From: Tropicimonas aquimaris
GTDB taxonomy: Bacteria; Pseudomonadota; Alphaproteobacteria; Rhodobacterales; Rhodobacteraceae
Assembly (NCBI RefSeq): GCF_042676185.1
Contig: NZ_JBHTJT010000023.1
Location: 1 to 64,000, forward strand
Length of the DNA: 64,000 nt
Direction: 5' to 3'
The notes under the pieces are model-generated. The model worked only from the letters and a program-made list of their open reading frames with translations. It had not been told where the DNA came from and ran no database searches. Of this stretch, positions 8,001 through 15,335 are shown one piece after another (position 1 is the stretch's first letter; each line of letters opens with the position of its first letter). A program made the translations under genes and the position numbers.

Positions 8001-9564
8001 GGGCGTGACCCTGATCTCGCCGCCGCCGCACCACGACATCTACTCCATCGAGGACCTCGCGCAGCTGATCTACGACCTCAAGCAGATCAACCCGCGCGCC
8101 AAGGTGACGGTCAAGCTAGTGGCCTCCTCCGGCGTCGGCACCATCGCCGCCGGCGTGGCCAAGGCCAAAGCCGACGTGATCCTGGTGTCCGGCCATAACG
8201 GCGGCACCGGGGCGTCACCGGCGACCTCGATCAAATACGCCGGTCTCCCCTGGGAGATGGGCCTGACCGAGGCACATCAGGTGCTGGCGATGAACAAGCT
8301 GCGCGACCGCGTGACGCTGCGCACCGATGGCGGCCTGCGCACCGGCCGCGACATCGTCATCGCCGCCATGCTCGGCGCCGAGGAATACGGCATCGGCACC
8401 GCCGCGCTGATCGCGATGGGCTGCATCATGGTCCGTCAGTGCCAGTCGAACACCTGCCCGGTGGGCGTCTGCACTCAGGACCAGAAGCTGCGCGACAAGT
8501 TCACCGGCACGGCGGACAAGGTGGTGAACCTCATCACCTTCTACGCCCAGGAAGTCCGGGAAATCCTGGCCGAGCTCGGCGCCCGCAGCCTCGACGAGGT
8601 GATCGGCCGCACCGACCTGCTGGCCCAGGTCAGCCGCGGCAACGCCTATCTGGACGACCTCGACCTCAACCCGCTGCTGATCACCGTCGATGGCGCGCAG
8701 GAGATCGTCTACGACGTCAACAAGCCGCGCAACGAGGTGCCGGACACGCTGGATGCGCAGATCGTCAAGGACGCGAGCCGCTTCCTCAAGGACGGCGAAA
8801 AGATGCAGCTGTCCTATGCGGTTCAGAACACGCTGCGGACCATCGGCACGCGCACCTCGAGCCACATCGTGCAGCGCTTCGGCATGCGCAACGCGCTCCA
8901 GCCCGACCATCTGACCGTGAAGCTCACCGGCTCCGCGGGCCAGTCGCTCGGCGCCTTCGGCGCGCCGGGGCTCAAGATCGAGGTCGCGGGCGACGCCAAC
9001 GACTATGTCGGCAAGGGCCTGTCGGGGGCGACCGTCGTGGTGCGGCCGCCGATGAACTCGCCGCTCAAGGCCGACGAGAACACGATCATCGGCAACACCG
9101 TGCTCTACGGCGCAACCGACGGCTACCTCTTTGCCGCCGGCCGCGCGGGCGAGCGCTTCGCGGTCCGCAACTCGGGCGCGAAGGTGGTGATCGAGGGCTG
9201 CGGCTCCAACGGCTGCGAATACATGACCGGCGGGGTCGCGGTGATCCTCGGCGCGATCGGGGCCAACTTCGGCGCCGGCATGACCGGGGGCATGGCCTAT
9301 GTCTACGATCCCGATGGCCGCGCGCAGGAGCTGATCAACATGGAGACGCTGGTGACCTGCCCGGTGACCCATTCCCATTGGGAAGCCGAGCTGCGGGAGT
9401 TGATCGAGCGCCACGTCGCCGAGACCGAATCCGCCAAGGCCGCGAACCTGCTGCAGCACTGGGATCTGGAGTTGGGCCATTTCGTCCAGATCTGCCCGAA
9501 GGAAATGCTGATCCACATCCCCTTCCCGCTGACCACCGAGGAAGGCGCGATCCCGGCTGAATAG
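5014..9564 (+). CDS. gltB: Glutamate synthase (NADPH) large subunit
   Basis: The 1516-residue alpha subunit of GOGAT catalyses glutamine hydrolysis and reductive transfer of ammonia to 2-oxoglutarate. Cys38 (SSCGVG) would become the N-terminal nucleophile of the class II amidotransferase domain after removal of a 37-residue propeptide. A central domain follows, then the FMN synthase domain with the 3Fe-4S cysteines 1137, 1143 and 1148 (spacing 6 and 5, as in the family), and the C-terminal GXGXG beta-helix (GCGSNGCEYMTGG). Full length, no frameshift. It overlaps the preceding secreted-protein gene by four bases and ends at a clear terminator. Confidence 0.97.
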   Translation: MTRELTHFDAAWAEAETAKREWMAENGLYREEDEHSSCGVGLVVAIDGKKSRKVVEDGINALKAVWHRGAVDADGKTGDGAGIHVQIPVPFFYDQIRRTGHEPDVNRLIAVGQIFLPRTDFGAQETCRTIVESEVLRMGYYIYGWRHVPVNIECLGDKANATRPEIEQILISNAKGVDEETFERELYVIRRRIEKAAAAARVPGFYVCSLSCRSVIYKGMMLAQDVAEFYPDLKDERFESAFAIYHQRYSTNTFPQWWLAQPFRMLAHNGEINTLKGNINWMKSHEIRMAHATFGKLADDIKPIIAQGSSDSAALDSVFEMLVRAGRSAPMAKTMLVPESWSMQAVELPQAWRDMYSYVNSVMEPWDGPAALAMTDGRWVCGGLDRNGLRPMRYVVTGEGLLIAGSEVGMVPTKETTVVEKGALGPGQLIAVDMAEGKLYHDTEIKNRLAASQPFGEWVGKINELDEVLASVAEKPMFTGADLRKRQIAAGYSVEELEQVLLPMAEDAKEAIASMGDDTPAAVLSEQYRPLSHYFRQNFSQVTNPPIDSLREYRVMSLKTRFGNLKNVLDEDSSQTEIIVLDSPFVGNAQFDELVRNFNAPMVEIDCTFAADGHHNALGEALHRIRAEAEEAVRSGAGHLVLTDHHQSADKVPMPMILATSAVHSWLTREGLRTFCSLNVRSAECIDPHYFAVLIGCGATVVNAYLAEDSLADRISRGLLEGSLTEAVAKYRAAVDAGLLKIMSKMGISVISSYRGGLNFEAVGLSRAMVAEYFPGMISRISGIGIVGIQRKTEKIHAKGWLGGTDILPIGGFYKARKSGETHAWGAQTMHMLQTACNTGSFELWKQYSKKMQSNPPIHLRDLMDFKALGRTVPIEEVESITSIRKRFVTPGMSLGALSPEAHKTLNVAMNRIGAKSDSGEGGEDPAHFVPEPNGDNPSAKIKQVASGRFGVTAEYLNHCEELEIKVAQGAKPGEGGQLPGMKVTELIARLRHSTKGVTLISPPPHHDIYSIEDLAQLIYDLKQINPRAKVTVKLVASSGVGTIAAGVAKAKADVILVSGHNGGTGASPATSIKYAGLPWEMGLTEAHQVLAMNKLRDRVTLRTDGGLRTGRDIVIAAMLGAEEYGIGTAALIAMGCIMVRQCQSNTCPVGVCTQDQKLRDKFTGTADKVVNLITFYAQEVREILAELGARSLDEVIGRTDLLAQVSRGNAYLDDLDLNPLLITVDGAQEIVYDVNKPRNEVPDTLDAQIVKDASRFLKDGEKMQLSYAVQNTLRTIGTRTSSHIVQRFGMRNALQPDHLTVKLTGSAGQSLGAFGAPGLKIEVAGDANDYVGKGLSGATVVVRPPMNSPLKADENTIIGNTVLYGATDGYLFAAGRAGERFAVRNSGAKVVIEGCGSNGCEYMTGGVAVILGAIGANFGAGMTGGMAYVYDPDGRAQELINMETLVTCPVTHSHWEAELRELIERHVAETESAKAANLLQHWDLELGHFVQICPKEMLIHIPFPLTTEEGAIPAE

Positions 9565-9590
9565 AGCGGATCCCCAGCGACAACGACACC

Positions 9591-9622
9591 GGGCCGCCCG
9601 TTCAGGGCGGCCCGTTTTCGTT
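9591..9622 (+). terminator. Rho-independent terminator of the gltD-gltB operon
   Basis: The stem GGGCCGCCC (9591-9599) and GGGCGGCCC (9605-9613) is perfect, with a GTTCA loop, followed by GTTTTCGTT. It sits 27 bases after the gltB stop. Confidence 0.85.
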
Positions 9623-9646
9623 CCGCCGGGCGGTGCCGTGCGGCCC

Positions 9647-10153
9647 TCAGATCCGTGCGACGCCCACCACGTAATTCTCGCCATAGGCGCGGGCGCATTT
9701 CGGGCAGGTGGTGTAGAAGAAGTAGATGTCCGACGGCTCAGCGCCGCGATCCCGCACCAGTTGCTCCATCTCTCCGTTCCAGGCACGTGCCTCGCGATAG
9801 GGACCTTCGAAGACCTTGGTGACGAAATCGCCCGACAGCGTCGTCATCTCCTCCCCCTCCACCGGCCTGTCCGTCGCGAAAAGGTGCTCCGCCTTCCACG
9901 GCGACAGGTCCCGGCTGAGGACGATCATGTTGTCGGTGTCGAGCGCGCCCGCCGCCTCCATCCGCGTGCCGACCCGCTCGAACGTGCTGCCCATGTTGAT
10001 CGGAACGTGCATGGCGCTGCGGGTCTCGGCCCGCAGGAAGGGCTTGTCCTCGAAATGCAGGGCCACCCCGTCCCAGCCCTCGGGATTGAACCGTGGGCAG
10101 CATCCGGTGGTGTTGATACGGTCGTCGTAATGAGGAAGTGCGTTCGTCTTCAT
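9647..10153 (-). CDS. Conserved cytoplasmic protein of unknown function
   Basis: A 168-residue soluble protein without a signal peptide or membrane span. It begins MKTNALPHYDDR and carries a Cys pair at 18-19 (TTGCCPRF) and a C-terminal CPKC, so a bound metal or redox disulfide is possible. Similar proteins are common in proteobacteria and are sometimes named hydrolases, but I see no recognisable catalytic motif. The ATG at 10153 is preceded by GGGAGGATACGAGG; longer in-frame starts upstream lack ribosome sites. It is convergent with gltB and divergent from mtgA. Confidence 0.75.
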   Translation of the reverse strand: MKTNALPHYDDRINTTGCCPRFNPEGWDGVALHFEDKPFLRAETRSAMHVPINMGSTFERVGTRMEAAGALDTDNMIVLSRDLSPWKAEHLFATDRPVEGEEMTTLSGDFVTKVFEGPYREARAWNGEMEQLVRDRGAEPSDIYFFYTTCPKCARAYGENYVVGVARI

Positions 10154-10321
10154 CCTCGTATCCTCCCGCCGCCCATCCTCGGCCTGTCGCGCCCGGCTTG
10201 CCATGACCCCGGTCAACAGCCTGTTGCCCGATCCGCACTGACCGCGCCCCGCGACGAGGCAAGCGCCCCCCAGTGCCGCTCTGTGCTTGACGGTCCCCCT
10301 GCCGGGCGGCATGACGAAGCC

Positions 10322-11077
10322 GTGGCCAGGACGAGCAGCAAGAAGAAGGCGCCGGCCAAGGGCAAGGCGAAGAAGACACAGGCGCGGCGCCAGGCCCTGC
10401 CGGTGCGTATCGTCGTGTCGAGCTGGCGCTGGCTCCTGAGGCTGATGCTGGTGCCCCCCCTGCTGCTACTGGCGCTGATGATCCTGTTCCGCTTCGTGAA
10501 CCCGCCGACCACGCATACCATCTGGTCCGAGAAGCAGCGGCTCGGCACGGTCGACCGGCAATGGGTGGCGATCGAGAACATGTCGGTCCACGTCCCCCGT
10601 TCCATCGTCGCCGCCGAGGATGCGAACTACTGCCTCCACTGGGGCTTCGACATGGCCGCAATCCGCGACGCGCTGGACGACGGGGCGCAGCGTGGCGCCT
10701 CGACGATCAGCCAGCAGACGGTCAAGAACGTGTTCCTCTGGCAGGGGCGGAGCTGGCTGCGCAAGGCGCTGGAGGGCGCGATCACGCCGGTGGTCGAGAT
10801 CGTCTGGCCCAAGAAGCGGATCCTCGAGGTCTACCTGAACGTGGCGGAGATGGACGAGGGCGTCTTCGGCATCGAGGCCGCCGCGCATCGCTACTTCAAC
10901 ACCAGCCCGCGCGACCTGACAGCGACCCAGGCTGCACGGATCGCCGCCGTCCTGCCCGACCCCAAGCGGCGGGATGCCGCCAACCCCACGCCCTGGCTGC
11001 GCAGCAGGGCCTCCTCCATCGCCGATGGCGCCGCGACGATCGCCGTCGATGGCAGGGCGGATTGTTTCGAGGATTGA
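10322..11077 (+). CDS. mtgA: Monofunctional peptidoglycan glycosyltransferase
   Basis: A family GT51 transglycosylase that polymerises lipid II into glycan strands at the outer face of the inner membrane. The N-terminus is very basic (many Lys/Arg), then one membrane segment near residues 38-58 anchors the protein. Catalytic Glu99 lies in SIVAAEDANY and the second conserved motif GASTISQQTVKN spans 125-136. No transpeptidase domain follows, so it is monofunctional; 251 residues is near the family norm. The GTG at 10322 is the best in-frame start but its ribosome site is weak, so the N-terminus is uncertain. Confidence 0.9.
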   Translation: MARTSSKKKAPAKGKAKKTQARRQALPVRIVVSSWRWLLRLMLVPPLLLLALMILFRFVNPPTTHTIWSEKQRLGTVDRQWVAIENMSVHVPRSIVAAEDANYCLHWGFDMAAIRDALDDGAQRGASTISQQTVKNVFLWQGRSWLRKALEGAITPVVEIVWPKKRILEVYLNVAEMDEGVFGIEAAAHRYFNTSPRDLTATQAARIAAVLPDPKRRDAANPTPWLRSRASSIADGAATIAVDGRADCFED

Positions 11078-11135
11078 AAACATCGGCGCGGCACGGCAAG
11101 AAAAGGAAATTCTACCCATCGAGCAGCTAGTCAAA

Positions 11136-11801
11136 ATGAACCGTCTTTACCACGTCCCCCTCTCGCCCTTCTGCCGGAAGGTCCGCCTCGTGCTGGCCGA
11201 GAAGCGGATCGAGGTGGAGCTGGTGGAGGAGCGCTACTGGGAGCAGGACGCGGATTTCCTGCGCCGCAACCCGGCGGGCAAGGTGCCGGTGCTGCGGATG
11301 GACGGAAGGGTCATGGCCGAGAGCCAGGCAATCTGCGAATATCTCGACGAGGTCATTCCCGAGCCGCCGCTGCTGCCGCGCAAGCCCGAGGACCGTTACG
11401 AGGTGCGCCGGCTCTGCGCCTGGTTCGACGACAAGTTCCACCACGAGGTGACCGCCAACCTGCTCTACGAGCGGGTGAACAAGAAAATCACCAAGATGGG
11501 CTATCCCGAGAGCCGCAACGTGAAGGCCGGGGCCAAGGCGATCAAGTATCACCTCGACTACATGCACTGGCTGCTCGACCAGCGGCGCTGGCTCGCCGGC
11601 GACGCGATGTCATTGGCCGATTTCGCGGCAGCGGCCCATATCTCGGCGCTGGACTACATCTCCGACGTCGACTGGAACCGCAGCCCCAACGTCAAGGATT
11701 GGTATGCCAAGATCAAGTCGCGCCCGGCCTTCCGGGGGCTGCTGGCCGACCAGGTCCCGGGCTTCCCGCCGTCCGTACAATATGCCGACCTCGATTTCTG
11801 A
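11136..11801 (+). CDS. Glutathione S-transferase family protein
   Basis: The 221-residue protein has an N-terminal thioredoxin fold with SPFCRK at residues 10-15, where Ser10 or Cys13 would contact glutathione sulfur. The GSH-binding AESQAICEYL (about 67-76) follows, then an all-helical C-terminal domain with GDAMSLADFAAAA. These are GST hallmarks, but the substrate cannot be told; bacterial members act in detoxification, dehalogenation or reduction. It is 58 bases after mtgA and upstream of queG. The ATG at 11136 lacks a good ribosome site, though homology begins at once. Confidence 0.85.
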   Translation: MNRLYHVPLSPFCRKVRLVLAEKRIEVELVEERYWEQDADFLRRNPAGKVPVLRMDGRVMAESQAICEYLDEVIPEPPLLPRKPEDRYEVRRLCAWFDDKFHHEVTANLLYERVNKKITKMGYPESRNVKAGAKAIKYHLDYMHWLLDQRRWLAGDAMSLADFAAAAHISALDYISDVDWNRSPNVKDWYAKIKSRPAFRGLLADQVPGFPPSVQYADLDF

Positions 11802-11816
11802 GACGGCTGGCGGCGA

Positions 11817-11887
11817 GGGGGGCTGTCTGCCCCCCGTCCGGGGCGGGGCCCCGGCCTCCCCCCGAGGGTATTTTCGCCAAGAAGATC
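11817..11887 (+). repeat. GC-rich intergenic element of the Rhodobacterales type
   Basis: A perfect hairpin, GGGGGGC (11817-11823), loop TGTCT, GCCCCCC (11829-11835), is followed by a G/C block and then the segment CCGAGGGTATTTTCGCCAAG. This composite (GC hairpin, TATTTT, then GCCAAGA) resembles a dispersed intergenic sequence I recall from Rhodobacterales genomes. Only one copy occurs in this window. It ends 11 bases before the queG start and may supply its leader. Confidence 0.5.
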
Positions 11888-11897
11888 GCGCAGCGCC

Positions 11898-12929
11898 GTG
11901 GAGGGGCTGAAGGAGCGGCTGGAAGCGCAGGCGCTGGCAGAGGGCTTCGTGGCCATGGGAATCTGCCGGCCGGATGCCATCGGGCATGTGCCGGAGGCGC
12001 TCGGCGCCTTCGTGGCGCAGGGGTTTCACGGGCAGATGTCCTGGATGGCGGAGCGGATGGGCTGGCGTGGCGATCCGTCGGCGCTCTGGCCCGAGGCGCG
12101 CTCCGTGGTGATGCTGGCCGAGAGCTACACGCCCGAGCATGATCCGCGGGAAGACCTTGGCCGGCCCGAGATCGGGAACGTCTCGGTCTATGCACGGGGC
12201 AAGGATTACCACGACCTGGTCAAGAAACGCCTGAAGCGGCTGGCGCGCTGGCTGATCGCGGAGGCCGGCGGCGAGGTGAAGGTGTTCGTCGACACCGCGC
12301 CCGTCGCCGAGAAGCCGCTGGCGCAGGCCGCGGGGCTGGGCTGGCAGGGCAAGCACACCAACCTGGTAAGCCGGGGGCTCGGCAACTGGATCTTCCTCGG
12401 GTCGATCTTCACCACGCTCGAGCTGCCGGCGGATACAGCGGAGGTGGACCATTGCGGCTCCTGCCGGGCCTGTCTCGACGCCTGCCCGACCGAGGCCTTC
12501 GTGGCGCCCTACCGGATGGATGCGCGGCGCTGCATCTCCTACCTGACCATCGAGCATCGCGGACCGGTGGCGGAGGATCTGCGGGCGCGGATCGGCAACC
12601 GAATCTACGGTTGCGACGATTGCCTGGCTGCCTGCCCCTGGAACAAGTTCGCGGTCGCGGCGCGGGAGATGCGCTATGCCGCGCGGCCCGACCTCGAGGC
12701 GCCGCGGCTCGAGGAGCTGGCCCGGCTCGACGATGCCGGGTTCCGCGCGCGGTTCTCCGGCTCGCCGATCAAGCGGATCGGACGTGACCGGTTCGTGCGC
12801 AACGTGCTCTATTCGATCGGCAATTCCGGTGAGCGGCGGCTAGCGCCGGTGGCCGGGGAACTGGTCTCGGACCCGGATCCGGCGGTCGCCGACGCGGCGC
12901 GGTGGGCTTTGGCGCGTTTGGCCGGCTGA
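11898..12929 (+). CDS. queG: Epoxyqueuosine reductase QueG
   Basis: This cytoplasmic Fe-S/cobalamin enzyme catalyses the last step of queuosine synthesis, reducing epoxyqueuosine to queuosine in tRNAs with GUN anticodons. Two [4Fe-4S] motifs are visible: CGSCRACLDACP (cysteines 186, 189, 192, 196) and C239, C242, C246 with C212. VDTAPVAEK places the likely proton donor Asp132, and a HEAT-like C-terminal tail follows. The 343-residue length is slightly short for the family. Start is a GTG at 11898 with only a weak AAGAAG upstream. Confidence 0.95.
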   Translation: MEGLKERLEAQALAEGFVAMGICRPDAIGHVPEALGAFVAQGFHGQMSWMAERMGWRGDPSALWPEARSVVMLAESYTPEHDPREDLGRPEIGNVSVYARGKDYHDLVKKRLKRLARWLIAEAGGEVKVFVDTAPVAEKPLAQAAGLGWQGKHTNLVSRGLGNWIFLGSIFTTLELPADTAEVDHCGSCRACLDACPTEAFVAPYRMDARRCISYLTIEHRGPVAEDLRARIGNRIYGCDDCLAACPWNKFAVAAREMRYAARPDLEAPRLEELARLDDAGFRARFSGSPIKRIGRDRFVRNVLYSIGNSGERRLAPVAGELVSDPDPAVADAARWALARLAG

Positions 12930-12957
12930 TCCCGGCCCGGAGCTTGTCACAGGTCAT

Positions 12958-12986
12958 TTGGGCAGTGGGGGTTCCTCTGCTAAGGT
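12958..12986 (+). promoter_or_regulatory. Possible sigma70-type promoter of the 65-residue protein gene
   Basis: TTGGGC (12958-12963) and TAAGGT (12981-12986) are separated by 17 bases and lie 45 bases upstream of a well-formed ribosome site. The match to consensus is moderate. Confidence 0.35.
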
Positions 12987-13031
12987 TCGGCACATAGATG
13001 AGGACAGAGCGAGTCAACCCCGGAGGAAATC

Positions 13032-13229
13032 ATGTCCAAACATGTTCTCGACCGTAACCGCGACCGCGATACGGGCCGCTTCGCGCCCTTCACCGCCGTG
13101 CGCCGCCGCCTGGCCCCGGAAGGGTCGCACCCGGCAGCCGTCGCGCTTGCCCGGCGCGCGAAGGGCCCGCACAACCCGGCCATCCGTTATCGCGCCTTTC
13201 TGAAGATCGACCGAGGCTACAGCGCCTGA
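13032..13229 (+). CDS. Small basic protein of unknown function (65 residues)
   Basis: The peptide is rich in Arg, Lys and His (MSKHVLDRNRDRDTGRFAPF at the start) with no signal peptide, cysteines or membrane segment. Such composition would suit a nucleic-acid- or ribosome-associated protein, but no family is recognised. Support for expression comes from GGAGG five bases before the ATG and a possible promoter 45 bases upstream. It stands alone between queG and a minus-strand gene. A longer minus-strand reading frame over the same DNA lacks any protein-like features. Confidence 0.6.
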   Translation: MSKHVLDRNRDRDTGRFAPFTAVRRRLAPEGSHPAAVALARRAKGPHNPAIRYRAFLKIDRGYSA

Positions 13230-13261
13230 ACCCAGGGCATCGGCGTTCGGTCGGGCGAGAC

Positions 13262-13735
13262 CTACCAGCTGTGCTCCCTGCCCGCCTGTGCCGCGGCCTT
13301 GTTCAATCGAAGAGCTTCGACGGCGGCGCGGACGCCCTGCGCCGCCGCAGCCCCGCTGTAGGGACCGAAGCTGCGCCTCGCGACGTGATAGGTGACGGTG
13401 GGGGGCGCCCGGCCGGCGACGATCTCGTACTGCACCAGGGCGTCGATCCCCTTGCCGTAGAAGGCCACCTGCACCCCCTCCCCCAGACGTTGGGCTCGGG
13501 CGCGATCCTCGGCAGTGTCGCCGGTATGGACCACCGCCCGGACATGTTCGTAATCCACATCGACGCCGCCGGCGATCAGCCGTTCGACCGTCAGGGCGAG
13601 CGGCCGGAACGTCGGGTCGCCGGTCAGCTTGTAGTAGCTGAGCGCCATGGTCGCCGGGGTGGCGATCGCCACGACCAGCGCGACCAGAATGGAGATCTGC
13701 CGCTGCGGATGCGGCGCACGGGCTGTCTTGTCCAT
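13262..13735 (-). CDS. Membrane-anchored periplasmic protein of unknown function
   Basis: The 157-residue protein has a short basic N-terminus (PHPQRQ) and one hydrophobic segment at about 15-34, which could be an uncleaved anchor or signal peptide. The remaining 120 residues are soluble, with no cysteines and no motif I recognise. It is convergent with the small basic protein gene and 61 bases downstream of the ilvE stop on the same strand, so it may be read from the ilvE transcript. The start lacks a strong ribosome site. Confidence 0.6.
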   Translation of the reverse strand: MDKTARAPHPQRQISILVALVVAIATPATMALSYYKLTGDPTFRPLALTVERLIAGGVDVDYEHVRAVVHTGDTAEDRARAQRLGEGVQVAFYGKGIDALVQYEIVAGRAPPTVTYHVARRSFGPYSGAAAAQGVRAAVEALRLNKAAAQAGREHSW

Positions 13736-13796
13736 GGCCGCAGGATGGCCCGGCCCGCCTCAAGGAGAGGTTAAGGCCGGGCCGAATTCGCAGCCG

Positions 13797-14666
13797 TCAG
13801 GCGCGGACAAGCTTCTCGTAGCTTTCGGCGATGTTGCGGGTCAGCGCGCCCACCTCGAAGGTGTAGTCTCCGATCTGGCCCACCGGGGTCACCTCGGCGG
13901 CGGTGCCGGTCAGCCAGCACTGTTCGAAGCCTTCGAGCTCTTCGGGCATGATGTAGCGCTCATGCACCTTGATGCCCTTGTCGCGCAGCATGCCGATCAC
14001 CGTCTGGCGCGTGATGCCGTTGAGGATGCAGTCCGGATCGGGCGTATGCACCTCGCCGTCCTTGACGAAGAACACGTTGGCGCCGGTGGCCTCGGCCACG
14101 TAGCCACGGAAATCGAAGAACAGCGCGTCGGAACAGCCCTTGGCCTCGGCGGTGTGCTTGGACATGGTGCAGATCATGTAGAGCCCGGCGGCCTTGGCGG
14201 CGGTCGGGATGGTCTCGGGGCTCGGGCGTCGCCACTTGGCGATGTCGAGCTTGGCGCCTTTCATCTTGGCGTCGCCGTAATAGGCGCCCCATTCCCAGCC
14301 GGCCACCGCCATGCGGACCGGGTTACGGGCGGAGCTGACGCCCATGTCCTCACCTGCGCCGCGGAAGGCGACGACGCGCACGTAGGCGTCGGTCCAGCCG
14401 TTCGCCTTGAGCATGTCGTACTTGGCCGTCTCGATCTGCTCGACCGTGTAGGGGATATCCATGTCCAGCAGCTTGCCGGAGCGCAGCAGCCGCTCGGAAT
14501 GCTCGACGCCCTTGAAGATCTTGCCGTTGTAGCACCGCTCACCCTCGAAGACCGAAGATGCGTAGTGCAACGCGTGGGACAGTACGTGCACATTGGCCTC
14601 GCGCCAGGGCACGAGATGCCCGTCCATCCAGATGAAGCCATCTCGATCGTCATATGCGCCAGCCAT
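13797..14666 (-). CDS. ilvE: Branched-chain amino acid aminotransferase
   Basis: A class IV PLP enzyme that transfers amino groups between glutamate and the oxo-acids of leucine, isoleucine and valine. In the 289-residue protein, Lys158 in IPTAAKAAG is the Schiff-base lysine. SSVFEGERCY near 37-46 and WLTGTAAEVTPV near the C-terminus are family signatures. The ATG at 14666 has AAGGAGA six bases upstream. It is divergent from petP and has a clear promoter with a 70-base leader that contains a repeated motif. Confidence 0.95.
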   Translation of the reverse strand: MAGAYDDRDGFIWMDGHLVPWREANVHVLSHALHYASSVFEGERCYNGKIFKGVEHSERLLRSGKLLDMDIPYTVEQIETAKYDMLKANGWTDAYVRVVAFRGAGEDMGVSSARNPVRMAVAGWEWGAYYGDAKMKGAKLDIAKWRRPSPETIPTAAKAAGLYMICTMSKHTAEAKGCSDALFFDFRGYVAEATGANVFFVKDGEVHTPDPDCILNGITRQTVIGMLRDKGIKVHERYIMPEELEGFEQCWLTGTAAEVTPVGQIGDYTFEVGALTRNIAESYEKLVRA

Positions 14667-14692
14667 CGTCTCTCTCCTTGGCGTGGTTTTCA

Positions 14693-14735
14693 AAAGTTGC
14701 GCAGTTTATGTCCGTTTCGGACGCAAAGTTGCGCA
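14693..14735. repeat. Two direct copies of AAAGTTGCGCA flanking a small palindrome
   Basis: AAAGTTGCGCA occurs at 14693-14703 and 14725-14735, exactly 32 bases (about three helical turns) apart, with GTCCG-TTT-CGGAC (14710-14722) between. By the promoter proposed here, the block lies in the ilvE 5' leader. It could be a regulator-binding array on the DNA or a structured leader RNA. Confidence 0.6.
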
Positions 14736-14746
14736 AAATCTGATCG

Positions 14747-14786
14747 GAGCTAGCAGTTGGCTCTGGCAATGTCAACAAGGCTGACA
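14747..14786 (-). promoter_or_regulatory. ilvE promoter overlapped by a TGTCA-n7-TGACA palindrome
   Basis: On the minus strand TTGACA (14775-14770) and TAGCTC (14752-14747) are 17 bases apart, a consensus -35 with a fair -10. The inverted repeat TGTCA (14770-14774) and TGACA (14782-14786) overlaps the -35 box and lies 37 bases upstream of the petP start, so a dimeric repressor bound here, possibly PetP itself, could control both divergent genes. Confidence 0.55.
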
Positions 14787-14822
14787 TAAAACGTGAAGAA
14801 CGGAAGAAAGACGGAATCCGAT

Positions 14823-15335
14823 ATGGCGGACGGACCGACAAGCGGAGGCCAGCGCGGCGAGACGCTGCTCTACCTGACCGACGAGCAACTGCGCAAAGGC
14901 ATCGAGGCGATGTTCTTTGCCTACAAGGGGTTCACCTCCGATCCCGACAGGATCCTGGAATCCCGCGGCTACGGGCGGGCGCATCACCGGGCCATCCACT
15001 TCATCCACCGCTCCCACGGCACCACCGTCAACAACCTGCTGACGATTCTCGGGGTCACCAAGCAATCGCTGAACCGGGTGCTGCGCACGCTGATCGAGGA
15101 CGGGCTGGTCGAGAGCCGGGTCGGCACCCGAGACAAGCGCGAACGTCATCTCTATCTTACCGCCGAGGGCGCCTTGCTCGAACGCGAGTTGAGTGACGTG
15201 CAGCAGGCCCGGATGCGGGACGCCTTCCGCTCGGCCGGGCCGGCGGCGGTCGCCGGGTTCCGGACGGTGCTGGAGGAGATGATGGATCCCGAAATGCGCA
15301 GGCGGTACCAGAGGCTGTCGGAGAACGGCTTATGA
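14823..15335 (+). CDS. petP: MarR-family regulator, PetP-like
   Basis: A 170-residue winged-helix repressor. The recognition region is NLLTILGVTKQSLNRVLRTLIEDGLV and the wing is SRVGTRDKRERHLYLT, both MarR hallmarks. It overlaps the next gene, an OmpR-type response regulator, by four bases (ATGA). That pairing is the petP-petR arrangement described in Rhodobacter capsulatus, where the pair lies upstream of the cytochrome bc1 genes; no bc1 genes are seen here. I chose ATG 14823; a GTG at 14793 in the same frame is possible. Ligand and targets are unknown. Confidence 0.8.
   Translation: MADGPTSGGQRGETLLYLTDEQLRKGIEAMFFAYKGFTSDPDRILESRGYGRAHHRAIHFIHRSHGTTVNNLLTILGVTKQSLNRVLRTLIEDGLVESRVGTRDKRERHLYLTAEGALLERELSDVQQARMRDAFRSAGPAAVAGFRTVLEEMMDPEMRRRYQRLSENGL

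Noticed and set aside
5809..8034. 741-codon minus-strand frame inside gltB
   Set aside because: Same antisense artefact; entirely contained in gltB.
8215..9786. Long minus-strand frame over the 3' part of gltB and beyond
   Set aside because: Composition is the His/Arg/Ala-rich type produced by antisense of a GC-rich gene; no ribosome site or family motif, while gltB on the plus strand is unmistakable.
13014..13763. Minus-strand frame overlapping the 65-residue protein gene and the anchored-protein gene
   Set aside because: Overlaps both genes on the opposite and same strand without motifs or ribosome site; the shorter 13262-13735 frame has a membrane segment and better character.
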